A DNA stretch of 64,000 nucleotides from an uncultured Hungatella sp. (GTDB lineage Bacteria > Bacillota > Clostridia > Lachnospirales > Lachnospiraceae), in contig CAJTUV010000007.1 in the NCBI GenBank assembly GCA_910579515.1, forward strand, positions 44,025 to 108,024. Direction: 5' to 3'. The notes under the pieces were generated by a model. The model was not told the origin of the DNA. It worked only from the letters and a program-made list of their open reading frames with translations, and did no database searches. Positions 44,301 through 52,737 of the stretch are shown in pieces. The position numbers and the translations under genes are program-made. Position 1 is the first letter of the stretch. The number at the start of each line of letters is the position of its first letter.

Positions 44301-45021
44301 TCACCGGAATCACAGTCATAATCATCCACTCCGGCCTGTTTCCTGAGCCGCGGAAGGCATCCACTACCTCCAGGCGCTTGATGATTCTGGCTCTCTTCTG
44401 ACCGCTGGTATCCTTCATAGCTTTGCGCAGCTCTTCCGAATCTTTCTCTAAGTCAATGGCTTTTAGCAATTCATGAATCGCCTCGGCTCCCATGCCCACG
44501 CGGAAATTGCCTGCTCCATACTTTTCCAGCTCTTCTCTGTATTCTTTCTCAGAAAGGACCTGTTTATACTGAAGGCCCGTATTCATCGGATCCAGCACAA
44601 TATAGGAAGCAAAATACAGCACCTTTTCCAAGACTCTGGGCGAAATATCAAGGATTAATCCCATACGGCTGGGGATACCCTTGAAATACCAGATATGGGA
44701 TACTGGCGCAGCCAAAGCAATGTGTCCAGTACGTTCTCTACGCACACTAGACTTTGTCACTTCAACACCGCAGCGGTCACAGATTACGCCTTTGTATCGA
44801 ATCTTTTTATATTTTCCACAATGACACTCCCAGTCCTTACTGGGTCCGAAAATCCTTTCACAGTAAAGACCGTCCCGCTCTGGTTTTAACGTTCTGTAGT
44901 TGATTGTCTCCGGCTTCTTTACCTCTCCATGGGACCACTCCAAAATCTTTTCGGGAGAAGCCAAACCAATCTTGATTGCATCAAATGTCAATGGTTGATA
45001 AGTCTCTTTCGTCTCCGGCAT
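41362..45021 (-). CDS. rpoC: RNA polymerase beta' subunit
   Basis: This is full-length beta' (1219 residues). The N-terminal zinc ribbon (CHCGKYKK with CDRCGVEV, around residues 60-80), the catalytic NADFDGDQMAVH with three magnesium-binding aspartates, and the second zinc site near CKSHIGVCAKCYG are all present. The C-terminus ends in an acidic tail of about 35 residues. It follows rpoB by 14 bases. Unlike many Firmicutes, rpsL does not follow within a few kilobases. Confidence 0.99.
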   Translation of the reverse strand: MPETKETYQPLTFDAIKIGLASPEKILEWSHGEVKKPETINYRTLKPERDGLYCERIFGPSKDWECHCGKYKKIRYKGVICDRCGVEVTKSSVRRERTGHIALAAPVSHIWYFKGIPSRMGLILDISPRVLEKVLYFASYIVLDPMNTGLQYKQVLSEKEYREELEKYGAGNFRVGMGAEAIHELLKAIDLEKDSEELRKAMKDTSGQKRARIIKRLEVVDAFRGSGNRPEWMIMTVIPVIPPDIRPMVQLDGGRFATSDLNDLYRRIINRNNRLARLLELGAPDIIVRNEKRMLQEAVDALIDNGRRGRPVTGPGNRALKSLSDMLKGKQGRFRQNLLGKRVDYSGRSVIVVGPELKIYQCGLPKEMAIELFKPFVMKELVSNGTAHNIKNAKKMVERLQPEVWDVLEEVIKEHPVMLNRAPTLHRLGIQAFEPILVEGKAIKLHPLVCTAFNADFDGDQMAVHLPLSVEAQAECRFLLLSPNNLLKPSDGGPVAVPSQDMVLGIYYLTQERPGAKGEGMCFKSPNEAILAYENKAVTLHSRVKVRVNKTMPDGTVKTGVIDSTVGRFIFNEIIPQDLGFVDRSIPENELKLEVDFHVGKKQCKQILEKVINVHGASKTAETLDDIKAIGYKYSTRAAMTVSISDMTVPPSKPQLIADAQETVDRIAKNFRRGLITEEERYKEVIETWKNTDDQLTHDLLTGLDKYNNIFMMADSGARGSDKQIKQLAGMRGLMADTTGHTIELPIKSNFREGLDVLEYFISAHGARKGLSDTALRTADSGYLTRRLVDVSQDLIVREIDCCEGKETPFMEIRAFMDGQETIESLEERLTGRFIAETITDPDTGEVIVKANHMCTPRRAAAVMAVLKKMGKDSVKIRTVLTCKSHIGVCAKCYGANMATGQAVQVGEAVGIIAAQSIGEPGTQLTMRTFHTGGVAGGDITQGLPRVEELFEARKPKGLAIITEFGGVVTIKDTKKKREIVVTNNETGNSKTYLIPYGSRIKVTDGQEIEAGDELTEGSINPHDILKIKGVRAVQDYMIREVQRVYRLQGVEINDKHVEVIVRQMLKKIKVEESGDSDVLPGVSMNVLEFNDMNEKLLEEGKQPAEGKQVMLGITKASLATDSFLSAASFQETTKVLTEAAINGKVDHLIGLKENVLIGKLIPAGTGMKRYRSVRLNTDVNMEDEITLSDDDDLELPEELDMPQEAEEILELDEGTEEI

Positions 45022-45035
45022 GAGTGAATTCCCTC

Positions 45036-48000
45036 CTATTCATTGTCATCAGAAACATCGAAATCATCAAATATATCGTCCACGATGTCGCTGTCATCTA
45101 CCACATCATCTAAATCATCCATGAGTTCTTCGTCATCCAGGGCCTCTTCATCGTCCAAAGACTCCTCAATGCTCACCAATTCGCCGTCTTTAAACTCCTG
45201 ATACTGGTATCCCTGGCTATTTAAAGATTCCTCTTGATTACCATAAGAACGGTCCCCCTCAATAATTGAACGAAGATCCATATCACTATAGTCGATATTC
45301 TCTGTCATCTCGACTTCAGTGCCATCGTCTCTCAGCACGCGGACATCCAATCCCAAAGACTGAAGCTCTTTTAAAAGCACCTTAAAGGACTCTGGAATAC
45401 CAGGCTCTGGAATATTCTCTCCCTTAATGATCGCCTCATAAGTTTTCACACGGCCCACTACGTCATCGCTCTTCACAGTCAAGATCTCTTGAAGGGTATA
45501 AGAAGCGCCATATGCTTCCAAAGCCCAAACTTCCATCTCTCCAAAACGCTGGCCGCCAAACTGGGCTTTTCCACCTAACGGCTGCTGAGTAACTAATGCA
45601 TAAGGACCTGTAGAACGGGCATGAATCTTATCATCAACAAGGTGATGCAGTTTCAGGTAATGCATGTGCCCAATCGTAACCGGACTGTCAAAATATTCGC
45701 CTGTACGGCCATCGCGAAGACGAACCTTTCCATCTCTGCTGATGGGAACGCCTTTCCAAACCTCTCTGTGTTCCAGATGAGATCCCAAATATTCCATTAC
45801 ATCCGGTCTTAAAATATCTTTATATTTATCTGTAAAATCTTCCCAGGAAGAATTTACATAATCATTGGCAACATCCAGGGTGTCCATAATATCCATCTCA
45901 TTGGCTCCGTCAAAAATCGGAGTAGCGATATTAAACCCAAGAGCTCTGGCCGCAAGGCTTAAATGAATCTCCAGCACCTGTCCGATATTCATACGGGACG
46001 GAACGCCTAACGGATTCAATACGATATCCAGCGGACGGCCGTTTGGTAAAAACGGCATATCCTCAACCGGAAGAACCCTGGAAACTACACCTTTATTCCC
46101 ATGTCGTCCAGCCATTTTATCGCCGACAGAAATCTTTCTCTTCTGGGCAATGTAAATGCGGACCGTCTCATTTACTCCAGGAGATAACTCATCCCCGTTT
46201 TCTCTTGTAAACACCTTGGCGTCTACCACAATGCCATAGGCTCCATGAGGAACTTTCAAGGAGGTGTCGCGGACCTCTCTGGCCTTCTCGCCAAAAATCG
46301 CCCTCAGAAGCCTCTCTTCCGCCGTAAGCTCGGTTTCTCCCTTAGGGGTTACTTTTCCCACGAGAATATCGCCAGCACGGACTTCTGCTCCGATACGAAT
46401 AATTCCTCTCTCATCCAAGTCTTTTAACGCATCCTCGCCGACGCCGGGAACATCTCTTGTAATCTCCTCTGGTCCCAGCTTAGTATCTCTTGCCTCTGCT
46501 TCATATTCCTCAATATGCACAGAGGTATAAACATCTTCCTGAACCAGTCTTTCACTGAGTAAAACTGCATCCTCATAGTTATAACCTTCCCAGGTCATAA
46601 ATCCGATTAAAGGATTCTTTCCCAGTGCAATCTCCCCGTTCTGGGTGGAAGGTCCATCCGCAATTACCTCTCCAGATTCCACGTGATCACCCTTGTTCAC
46701 AATAGGCTTCTGATTGTAACAGTTGGACTGATTGCTTCTGGTAAACTTTGTCAAATGATAGACGTCGCGGTTTCCGTCAGAATCTCTGCGGACAATAATC
46801 TCATTCGAAGCAGAGCGCTCTACCACACCTGCATTCTTGGCCAGAACACAAACGCCAGAGTCCACAGCCGCCTTTCCTTCAATACCAGTGCCTACTACCG
46901 GAGCCTCTGTAGTCAAAAGGGGAACTGCCTGACGCTGCATGTTAGATCCCATCAAGGCTCTGTTCGCATCATCATTCTCCAAAAACGGAATCATAGATGT
47001 CGCTACAGAGAACACCATCTTAGGAGACACATCCATCAAGTCAATATTCTTCTTCTGGAATGCGGAAGTCTCTTCTCTGTATCGGCCGGATACATTGTTA
47101 TGAATGAAATGACCTTCTGCATCCAAAGGTTCGTTAGCCTGCGCAACCACAAAATTATCTTCTTCATCGGCAGTAAGATACACCACCTCGTCTGTAACCA
47201 CCGGATTCAGAGAATCCGTTTTATCCACAACTCGATAAGGAGCCTCTACAAACCCATATACATTCACTCTTGCATACGTAGCCAAAGAGTTAATCAGACC
47301 AATGTTAGGACCCTCAGGGGTCTCAATAGGACACATACGGCCATAATGAGTGTAATGCACGTCACGGACCTCAAATCCGGCCCTGTCTCTGGACAGACCA
47401 CCGGGCCCCAGTGCAGACAAACGCCGTTTGTGAGTCAGTTCAGCCAGAGGATTGTTCTGATCCATAAACTGAGACAGCTGGGAGCTTCCAAAAAACTCTT
47501 TTACTGCTGCTGTCACAGGCTTAATATTTATAAGAGACTGAGGCGTAATATCCTCCATGTCCTGAGTCGTCATACGCTCTCTTACCACACGCTCCATACG
47601 GGACAGACCGATGCGGTACTGATTCTGCAAAAGCTCTCCTACTGCGCGAATCCTACGGTTTCCCAGATGGTCAATATCATCAGCAGTACCAATCTGCTCT
47701 TCCAAATGCATATTATAATTAATGGAAGCGATAATATCTTCCTTTGTAATGTGCTTTGGAATAAGTTCACTTAAGTTCCTGCGCACGACACGTTTTAACT
47801 CTTCCTGATCTCCGCCATATTCTGCCAGGATAGACTTAAGCACAGGATAATATACTAACTCTGTAACGCCTACTTCTGCTGGATCAAACGCAACGAAAGA
47901 AGACATGTCAACCATCATATTGGAAAGCACCTTTTCATTACGTTCAACACCTTGAATCCACACATAAGGAACTCCGGCATTCTGAATCGTGTCCGCCAAC

Positions 48001-48959
48001 ACCTTGTCAACAGAATCACCTGCCTGGGCCAAAATCTCCCCAGTATCTTTATCTACCACATCCTCCGCCAAGGTATGACCGGAAATTCGATTTTTAAACG
48101 CCAGCTTTTTATTAAACTTATACCGTCCCACTTTAGCCAAATCATATCTTCTCGGGTCGAAAAACATGCTGTTTAACAGACTTTCCGCACTGTCTACAGA
48201 CAGCGGTTCACCCGGACGGATTTTTTTGTATAACTCCAAAAGACCATCCTGGTAATTTTCAGAAACATCTTTACCAAAGCTGGCCAGCAATTTGGGCTCT
48301 TCACCGAACAAATCGAGAATTTCTGCATTCGTACCATACCCAAGAGCACGAATCAGCACGGTAACTGGTACTTTTCTGGTTCTGTCCACACGCACGTAAA
48401 AAATGTCATTGGAATCCGTCTCATATTCCAGCCATGCGCCACGGTTGGGAATCACGGTACAGGTGTATAACTCTTTTCCAACCTTGTCATGTCCAACGCC
48501 ATAGTAGATACCGGGGGAACGAACTAACTGGCTGACAATGACACGCTCTGCGCCGTTGATGACGAAAGAACCTGTATCTGTCATAAGCGGAAGATCGCCC
48601 ATGAAGATGGTGTGTTCCTTAAATTCATCTTTATCTTTATTGCAAAGCCTTACTCTTACCTGCAAAGGAGCCGCATACGTTGCATCCCGCTCTTTGCACT
48701 TCTCGATGGTATCAATGGTCTCCTTGATTTCGTTTTTGCACAGTTTAAAATCAACGAATTCCAAACTTAAGTGCCCTGCAAAATCAGCGATAGGAGAGAT
48801 GTCTTCAAAAACCTCTTTTAACCCCTCATCGAGAAACCATTGATATGATGTCTTCTGAATCTCAATCAGATTTGGCATCTCAAGGACTTCTTTTTGCCTT
48901 GAATAGCTCATTCTTTCGCTTTTCCCTGCTTTCACAGGACGCATTCTGCTTTTCTCCAT
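45036..48959 (-). CDS. rpoB: RNA polymerase beta subunit
   Basis: This is full-length beta (1307 residues). The rifampicin-binding region SSQLSQFMDQNNPLAEL with THKRRLSALGPGG is wild type. The C-terminal catalytic-core motifs (KMAGRHGNKGV and GGKAQFGGQRFGEME) are intact, followed by a very acidic Asp/Glu-rich tail of about 80 residues. rplJ-rplL are not upstream; the gene has its own promoter. The start at 48959 has a GGGGTG site. Confidence 0.99.
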   Translation of the reverse strand: MEKSRMRPVKAGKSERMSYSRQKEVLEMPNLIEIQKTSYQWFLDEGLKEVFEDISPIADFAGHLSLEFVDFKLCKNEIKETIDTIEKCKERDATYAAPLQVRVRLCNKDKDEFKEHTIFMGDLPLMTDTGSFVINGAERVIVSQLVRSPGIYYGVGHDKVGKELYTCTVIPNRGAWLEYETDSNDIFYVRVDRTRKVPVTVLIRALGYGTNAEILDLFGEEPKLLASFGKDVSENYQDGLLELYKKIRPGEPLSVDSAESLLNSMFFDPRRYDLAKVGRYKFNKKLAFKNRISGHTLAEDVVDKDTGEILAQAGDSVDKVLADTIQNAGVPYVWIQGVERNEKVLSNMMVDMSSFVAFDPAEVGVTELVYYPVLKSILAEYGGDQEELKRVVRRNLSELIPKHITKEDIIASINYNMHLEEQIGTADDIDHLGNRRIRAVGELLQNQYRIGLSRMERVVRERMTTQDMEDITPQSLINIKPVTAAVKEFFGSSQLSQFMDQNNPLAELTHKRRLSALGPGGLSRDRAGFEVRDVHYTHYGRMCPIETPEGPNIGLINSLATYARVNVYGFVEAPYRVVDKTDSLNPVVTDEVVYLTADEEDNFVVAQANEPLDAEGHFIHNNVSGRYREETSAFQKKNIDLMDVSPKMVFSVATSMIPFLENDDANRALMGSNMQRQAVPLLTTEAPVVGTGIEGKAAVDSGVCVLAKNAGVVERSASNEIIVRRDSDGNRDVYHLTKFTRSNQSNCYNQKPIVNKGDHVESGEVIADGPSTQNGEIALGKNPLIGFMTWEGYNYEDAVLLSERLVQEDVYTSVHIEEYEAEARDTKLGPEEITRDVPGVGEDALKDLDERGIIRIGAEVRAGDILVGKVTPKGETELTAEERLLRAIFGEKAREVRDTSLKVPHGAYGIVVDAKVFTRENGDELSPGVNETVRIYIAQKRKISVGDKMAGRHGNKGVVSRVLPVEDMPFLPNGRPLDIVLNPLGVPSRMNIGQVLEIHLSLAARALGFNIATPIFDGANEMDIMDTLDVANDYVNSSWEDFTDKYKDILRPDVMEYLGSHLEHREVWKGVPISRDGKVRLRDGRTGEYFDSPVTIGHMHYLKLHHLVDDKIHARSTGPYALVTQQPLGGKAQFGGQRFGEMEVWALEAYGASYTLQEILTVKSDDVVGRVKTYEAIIKGENIPEPGIPESFKVLLKELQSLGLDVRVLRDDGTEVEMTENIDYSDMDLRSIIEGDRSYGNQEESLNSQGYQYQEFKDGELVSIEESLDDEEALDDEELMDDLDDVVDDSDIVDDIFDDFDVSDDNE

Positions 48960-49050
48960 TGACGTTTCACCCCTGTTTTCTATTCATTTTTTACTGATTT
49001 TTGGGCATACGAACCCTATATACACACGAATCCACAATAGTGCACATTCC

Positions 49051-49079
49051 ATCATATCATAACAATATCAAGGTGTCAA
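49051..49079 (-). promoter_or_regulatory. Sigma-A promoter of rpoB-rpoC
   Basis: On the minus strand a perfect TTGACA (49074-49079) and TATGAT (49051-49056) are 17 bases apart, leaving a leader of about 85 bases to rpoB. The promoter at 49091 on the plus strand is placed back to back with it. Confidence 0.8.
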
Positions 49080-49090
49080 GGATTTTATTC

Positions 49091-49119
49091 TTGCCTTTTT
49101 TGCCGGATAATGGTATACT
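49091..49119 (+). promoter_or_regulatory. Sigma-A promoter of the small membrane protein gene
   Basis: On the plus strand TTGCCT (49091-49096) and TATACT (49114-49119) are separated by 17 bases, ahead of the gene starting at 49172. It diverges from the rpoB promoter. Confidence 0.7.
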
Positions 49120-49171
49120 CTTTTATGAAGTAGGTTCTGCCTGCAAAAGTATACTATTGGAGGTATTCCCC

Positions 49172-49627
49172 ATGAACACAGTTTTAAACATTATACTTGT
49201 TATTCTTATTATTCTTGTGGCGGCTTTGGCGGCATTATATTTTCTTGGCCGAAGGCTGGAAAAGCGTCAGGTAGAGCAGCAGGCTATGCTGGAAGCCGCA
49301 GCCCAGGTTGTATCCATGTTAGTCATAGATAAAAAGAAAATGAAGATTAAAGAGGCGGGGCTTCCAAAAATTGTATATGAGCAGACGCCTAAGTACATGC
49401 GCTGGGCCAAAGTTCCTGTGGTGAAAGCCAAGGTCGGTCCCAAGATTATGACCCTCTTAGCAGACGAAAAAGTGTTCCAGATGCTTCCTGTCAAAACAGA
49501 AGTGAAAGTTGTGGTCAGCGGAATTTATATCACAGAGATCAAAAGCGCAAGAGGCAAAGTTCTTACGCCGCCAAAGAAAAAAGGATTGTTTGACCGCTTC
49601 AAGAAACAGAAAAAAGAAAAATCATGA
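49172..49627 (+). CDS. Small single-pass membrane protein, function unknown
   Basis: This 151-residue protein has one N-terminal membrane helix (about 4-27, ILVILIILVAALAALYFLG). A cytoplasmic domain follows, with RRLEKRQVEQQAMLEAAAQ (probable coiled coil), a central stretch VPVVKAKVGPKIMTLL and a basic Lys-rich tail. I do not recognise the family. The start at 49172 is set by a GGAGG site; the open frame upstream of it is not coding. It is monocistronic, with its own promoter and terminator. Confidence 0.75.
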   Translation: MNTVLNIILVILIILVAALAALYFLGRRLEKRQVEQQAMLEAAAQVVSMLVIDKKKMKIKEAGLPKIVYEQTPKYMRWAKVPVVKAKVGPKIMTLLADEKVFQMLPVKTEVKVVVSGIYITEIKSARGKVLTPPKKKGLFDRFKKQKKEKS

Positions 49628-49634
49628 TTTCCAA

Positions 49635-49672
49635 AACTCCTGCTCAGTTATGATTCCAAAGCAGGAGTTTTT
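49635..49672. terminator. Convergent terminator between the membrane protein and DUF1934 genes
   Basis: The nine-base stem AACTCCTGC (49635-49643) with GCAGGAGTT (49661-49669) is followed by TTTTTT on the plus strand and by TTTT on the minus strand. It can serve both converging transcripts. On the minus strand the last codons of the DUF1934 gene lie inside the hairpin. Confidence 0.85.
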
Positions 49673-50094
49673 TGTACATTCTTAGGCTTTACTTCCACAG
49701 TAATATTACAGTTTGAAATATGTTCGCCGTTAATCTCCAGGGAATAGACCACCTGAATCTTCAATAGGTCTTCTCCCTCTTCTATCTGGATTTCGCTGGT
49801 GCATACGCCTACCATCAGTTCTCCAAAAGGGGTAATATAACAGGATACGTTCTTTTTGCCCTTTTGAAATACCATATGGAGGCTGGCGCTTCCTCGTTTT
49901 ATCATCTCCATGGAGTCTTTTGTGACTTTTATGGTATTTTTTATAACGTCTCCTTTGTCCGCAATTTCTTCATAGAGAATATAATGTTTTCCTTCTTTAA
50001 AAAAATAATTTCCGGTTGTGACCATCTCGATTTCATCCTGGTCGCTTTCAGAACTTTGAGAACCGCTGATACTAATCAGTACGTCACGGGTCAT
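49648..50094 (-). CDS. DUF1934 family protein (YwiB-like)
   Basis: This 148-residue protein has the beta-barrel (calycin-like) signature of DUF1934: TRDVLISISGSQ, GNYFFKEGKHYILYEE, LHMVFQKGKKNVSCYITPFGEL and KIQVVYSLEINGEHISNC. The biochemical role of this family is unknown. It follows murI by 13 bases in the ddl-murI operon. The start at 50094 has an AAGGAG site. Its last codons form part of the downstream terminator stem. Confidence 0.82.
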   Translation of the reverse strand: MTRDVLISISGSQSSESDQDEIEMVTTGNYFFKEGKHYILYEEIADKGDVIKNTIKVTKDSMEMIKRGSASLHMVFQKGKKNVSCYITPFGELMVGVCTSEIQIEEGEDLLKIQVVYSLEINGEHISNCNITVEVKPKNVQKTPALES

Positions 50095-50107
50095 ATCCCA
50101 TCTCCTT

Positions 50108-50926
50108 TTAATACTCTTCAATATTGATTTTTCTGGTGCCCTTCGCCTCCATGGGTAAAATCGACGTAGCAAAGGCAGTAAATTTTTCCGCCAAATCACT
50201 GACAAAAAACTGATATTTCTCCTGACCTCCCTGTCCTGAAATGCAGGTCAGTTGTCTCTCTTCCAGTAAAGCTTTCAGTTCAATAGCCGTCTCATAAGCT
50301 GGATTTACCAATGTCACATCGCTTCCCATCAGACGCCCTAATGTAGAGCGGAGAAGGGGGTAGTGGGTGCAGCCTAAAACCAAAGTGTCGATAAACCGGC
50401 TTTTGAGTGCGCTTAGATACCGAGAAGCAATCTCATCAGTAACAGAGTCGTGAAGGAGTCCCTCTTCCACCAAAGGAACAAACAAAGGACAGGATTTTCC
50501 TGTCACTTCAATATCAGGGCGCATCCTCTTCATAACCTCTGTATAAATTCCGCTTCCTATGGTGCCTTCTGTTCCAATGACGCCGATCTTTCCATTTCTG
50601 GTGGCATGAACCGCCGAATAGGCGCCTGCATTGATGACGCCGATAATCGGAAGGGAAAACTCTCCAGCCACAGTATCTAGGGCATACGCGCTGGCCGTAT
50701 TGCAGGCAATGACAATGGCCTTCACCTCTTTTGTCATCAGAAACCGGATTATCTGTCTGGAATAACGGATAATAGTGTCCTGAGATTTACTGCCATAAGG
50801 AAGGCGGGCCGTGTCGCCAAAATACACAATATGCTCATTTGGCATCTGGCGGATAATCTCTCTGGCAACAGTCAGACCGCCAACGCCTGAATCAAATACC
50901 CCTATGGGTGCATTTCTTTCGGTCAT
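50108..50926 (-). CDS. murI: Glutamate racemase
   Basis: This 272-residue enzyme makes D-glutamate for peptidoglycan. The two catalytic cysteines are in VIACNTASA and LGCTHYPLL, and the N-terminal IGVFDSGVGGLTV is diagnostic. Its start overlaps the ddl stop by four bases (ATGA), so the two cell-wall precursor genes are translationally coupled. Confidence 0.96.
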   Translation of the reverse strand: MTERNAPIGVFDSGVGGLTVAREIIRQMPNEHIVYFGDTARLPYGSKSQDTIIRYSRQIIRFLMTKEVKAIVIACNTASAYALDTVAGEFSLPIIGVINAGAYSAVHATRNGKIGVIGTEGTIGSGIYTEVMKRMRPDIEVTGKSCPLFVPLVEEGLLHDSVTDEIASRYLSALKSRFIDTLVLGCTHYPLLRSTLGRLMGSDVTLVNPAYETAIELKALLEERQLTCISGQGGQEKYQFFVSDLAEKFTAFATSILPMEAKGTRKINIEEY

Positions 50927-51990
50927 GCCTGTACTTCCTTCCGTCTAAGTCCATGGCGGATTAATTTTTCCACCAATTCCTTTTTGCTTATGCCCCGGGC
51001 CTCCCATAACATTGGATACATACTGATTGCCGTAAAGCCCGGCATAGTGTTAATTTCATTAAACACGACTTCTCCTTCTTCTGTTACAAAAAAGTCCACG
51101 CGGGAAAGGCCGTAGCCGTCTATGGCTTTGAAAATATCTATGGCGTTTTGACGGATTATCTCTGCGGCGCCGTTTGGCAGTTCAGGGTCAATGACCGTCT
51201 TGGAATCTTCATTAAAATATTTAGCATTAAAATCGTAAAACTCTGCGCCTGCCAAAATCTCACCCACACCGGAAGCCATTACCTCATAATCCCCTCCGCC
51301 AAATACAGCGCATTCCACCTCATGGCCTATAATAGCCTCTTCTACCAAAAGCTTTCGATCATGATTAGAGGCTTCTATCAGCGCATACTGCAATTCTTCT
51401 CTGTTCTCTGCTTTGCTCACCCCTCTGGAGGAACCTGCATTCGCAGGCTTCACGAAGACTGGATAGGGAAGCTGTGTTTCTATTTTTTTTACCACTTCGT
51501 TCATATTCCTAAGCTCCAGCTCCATCACAGAGACGTAACGGGCCTGGCGGATTCCCAATCTGTCTACAATCACTTTTGTATAAAGTTTATCCATAGCAAG
51601 AGCCGAGGCCAAAACCCCGCATCCCACATAAGGAATCCCTGCTAATTCGAAAAGCCCCTGAATGGTTCCGTCCTCTCCATAAAGTCCATGAAGTACCGGA
51701 AAAGCCACGTCCACCTTTATTTCTCTGCTTTGACCGTTTTGTGTCACAAGAACGCTCTTTTTTGTGGCGTCTGGCAGCAAAACAGCCTCTGTGTCTCCCT
51801 GATTCCACACTCCAGTGCGTATTTCATCAACAGAAGTTGTCAAAAGCCAGCGGCCTTCTGCTGTAATTCCAATTAAGACCAATTCATACGCCTCTTTATC
51901 TATCTGCTCAATCACATTGGCTGCAGACATGCAGGAAACGATATGTTCCGATGACTGACCGCCAAAAAGCACTGCTATCGTCTGCTTCAT
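50923..51990 (-). CDS. ddl: D-alanine--D-alanine ligase
   Basis: This 355-residue ATP-grasp enzyme joins two D-alanines for peptidoglycan. Recognisable are AVLFGGQSSEH, PVFVKPANAGSSRGVSKA and FNEINTMPGFT. The tyrosine-containing loop FYDFNAKYF is of the D-Ala-D-Ala type rather than the D-lactate type, so vancomycin resistance is not implied. The start at 51990 has an AAAGGAG site; an in-frame ATG at 52260 would overlap spoIIR and is rejected. Confidence 0.94.
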   Translation of the reverse strand: MKQTIAVLFGGQSSEHIVSCMSAANVIEQIDKEAYELVLIGITAEGRWLLTTSVDEIRTGVWNQGDTEAVLLPDATKKSVLVTQNGQSREIKVDVAFPVLHGLYGEDGTIQGLFELAGIPYVGCGVLASALAMDKLYTKVIVDRLGIRQARYVSVMELELRNMNEVVKKIETQLPYPVFVKPANAGSSRGVSKAENREELQYALIEASNHDRKLLVEEAIIGHEVECAVFGGGDYEVMASGVGEILAGAEFYDFNAKYFNEDSKTVIDPELPNGAAEIIRQNAIDIFKAIDGYGLSRVDFFVTEEGEVVFNEINTMPGFTAISMYPMLWEARGISKKELVEKLIRHGLRRKEVQA

Positions 51991-52034
51991 ATTGCTCTCC
52001 TTTACAAAATAAAGTCTGTCTTTTGATGATGCGT

Positions 52035-52063
52035 GTTTAATTATATCATACCTGGTAATAATT
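52035..52063 (+). promoter_or_regulatory. Possible sigma-F promoter of spoIIR
   Basis: On the plus strand GTTTA (52035-52039) and GGTAATAATT (52054-52063) resemble the GYATA and GGnnAnAnT boxes of forespore sigma-F, with a 14-base spacer. spoIIR is a sigma-F gene in Bacillus and Clostridium. The -35 match is imperfect. Confidence 0.45.
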
Positions 52064-52067
52064 ACAA
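52040..52067 (-). promoter_or_regulatory. Sigma-A promoter of ddl-murI-DUF1934
   Basis: On the minus strand TTGTAA (52062-52067) and a perfect TATAAT (52040-52045) are 16 bases apart. It overlaps the divergent spoIIR promoter region base for base. Confidence 0.65.
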
Positions 52068-52095
52068 ATAGAAATCCAAAAAAGGGGGATAGAAC

Positions 52096-52737
52096 ATGAA
52101 AAAAAGAAAAGAGCTCACTCTGTCTCTTTCCTGTTTTCTTCTGGCATTTCTCTGTTCTATGATATGGCTGAGGCAGCGAGAAGAGAACTTGGCGGAGCAG
52201 ATTTCTCCGAAAATTCTGCGTTTCCATGTGCTTGCCAATAGCAATACCAGACAGGATCAAGAATTAAAGATGAAGGTAAAATCCTTTCTTTTAGAAGAGC
52301 TTTCCAAAACAAGCATTAACAGCAAAGAAGACTTTGTAAACTATATTCAGGAGCAAAAGGAAGATCTGGCATCTTCTGCAGAGTCCTATATGAGGTCTCT
52401 GGGATATCCTTACAAGGCCCAGATCGAAGTCAATCCCTGCTATTTTCCTACGAAATCATACGGTGATCTGGTTCTTCCATGTGGAACCTATGATGCTGTG
52501 GAAATACAGATCGGAGAAGGCCGCGGAAGAAACTGGTGGTGTGTTTTGTATCCTCGCCTCTGCTTTGTGGACGTCTCCCACGCAGTCGTCCCAGACTCTT
52601 CCAGGGCAGTGTTACAAGATTTATTGACTCCAGAACAATATGAAGCGCTATGGGATAGGAAGGAGGTAACATTTCGCCCTCGCTTTCTTCTGCCGGAATT
52701 AGCAACCGGTCTCATAGCGCCTCAAACGGAATATTAA
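52096..52737 (+). CDS. spoIIR: Stage II sporulation protein R
   Basis: This 213-residue secreted signalling protein is made in the forespore and triggers processing of pro-sigma-E in the mother cell by SpoIIGA. The N-terminal membrane/signal segment (about 7-25) is followed by the family motifs KILRFHVLANSNTRQDQELK and LPCGTYDAVEIQIGEGRGRNWWCVLYPRLCF. The ATG at 52096 has an AAGGGGG site. Its stop codon overlaps that of the converging TolC-family gene. Confidence 0.95.
   Translation: MKKRKELTLSLSCFLLAFLCSMIWLRQREENLAEQISPKILRFHVLANSNTRQDQELKMKVKSFLLEELSKTSINSKEDFVNYIQEQKEDLASSAESYMRSLGYPYKAQIEVNPCYFPTKSYGDLVLPCGTYDAVEIQIGEGRGRNWWCVLYPRLCFVDVSHAVVPDSSRAVLQDLLTPEQYEALWDRKEVTFRPRFLLPELATGLIAPQTEY

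Noticed and set aside
46683..47774. 363-codon open frame on the plus strand
   Set aside because: It is antisense to rpoB, lacks a ribosome-binding site and shows no recognisable protein features.
50923..51990. Possible vancomycin-resistance type ligase (D-Ala-D-Lac or D-Ala-D-Ser)
   Set aside because: The binding-site segments look like ordinary Ddl, no van regulatory or accessory genes are nearby, and the gene sits with murI.
51991..52260. Upstream extension of the ddl reading frame
   Set aside because: It runs through the promoter and into spoIIR on the other strand; the ATG at 51990 has a strong ribosome-binding site.
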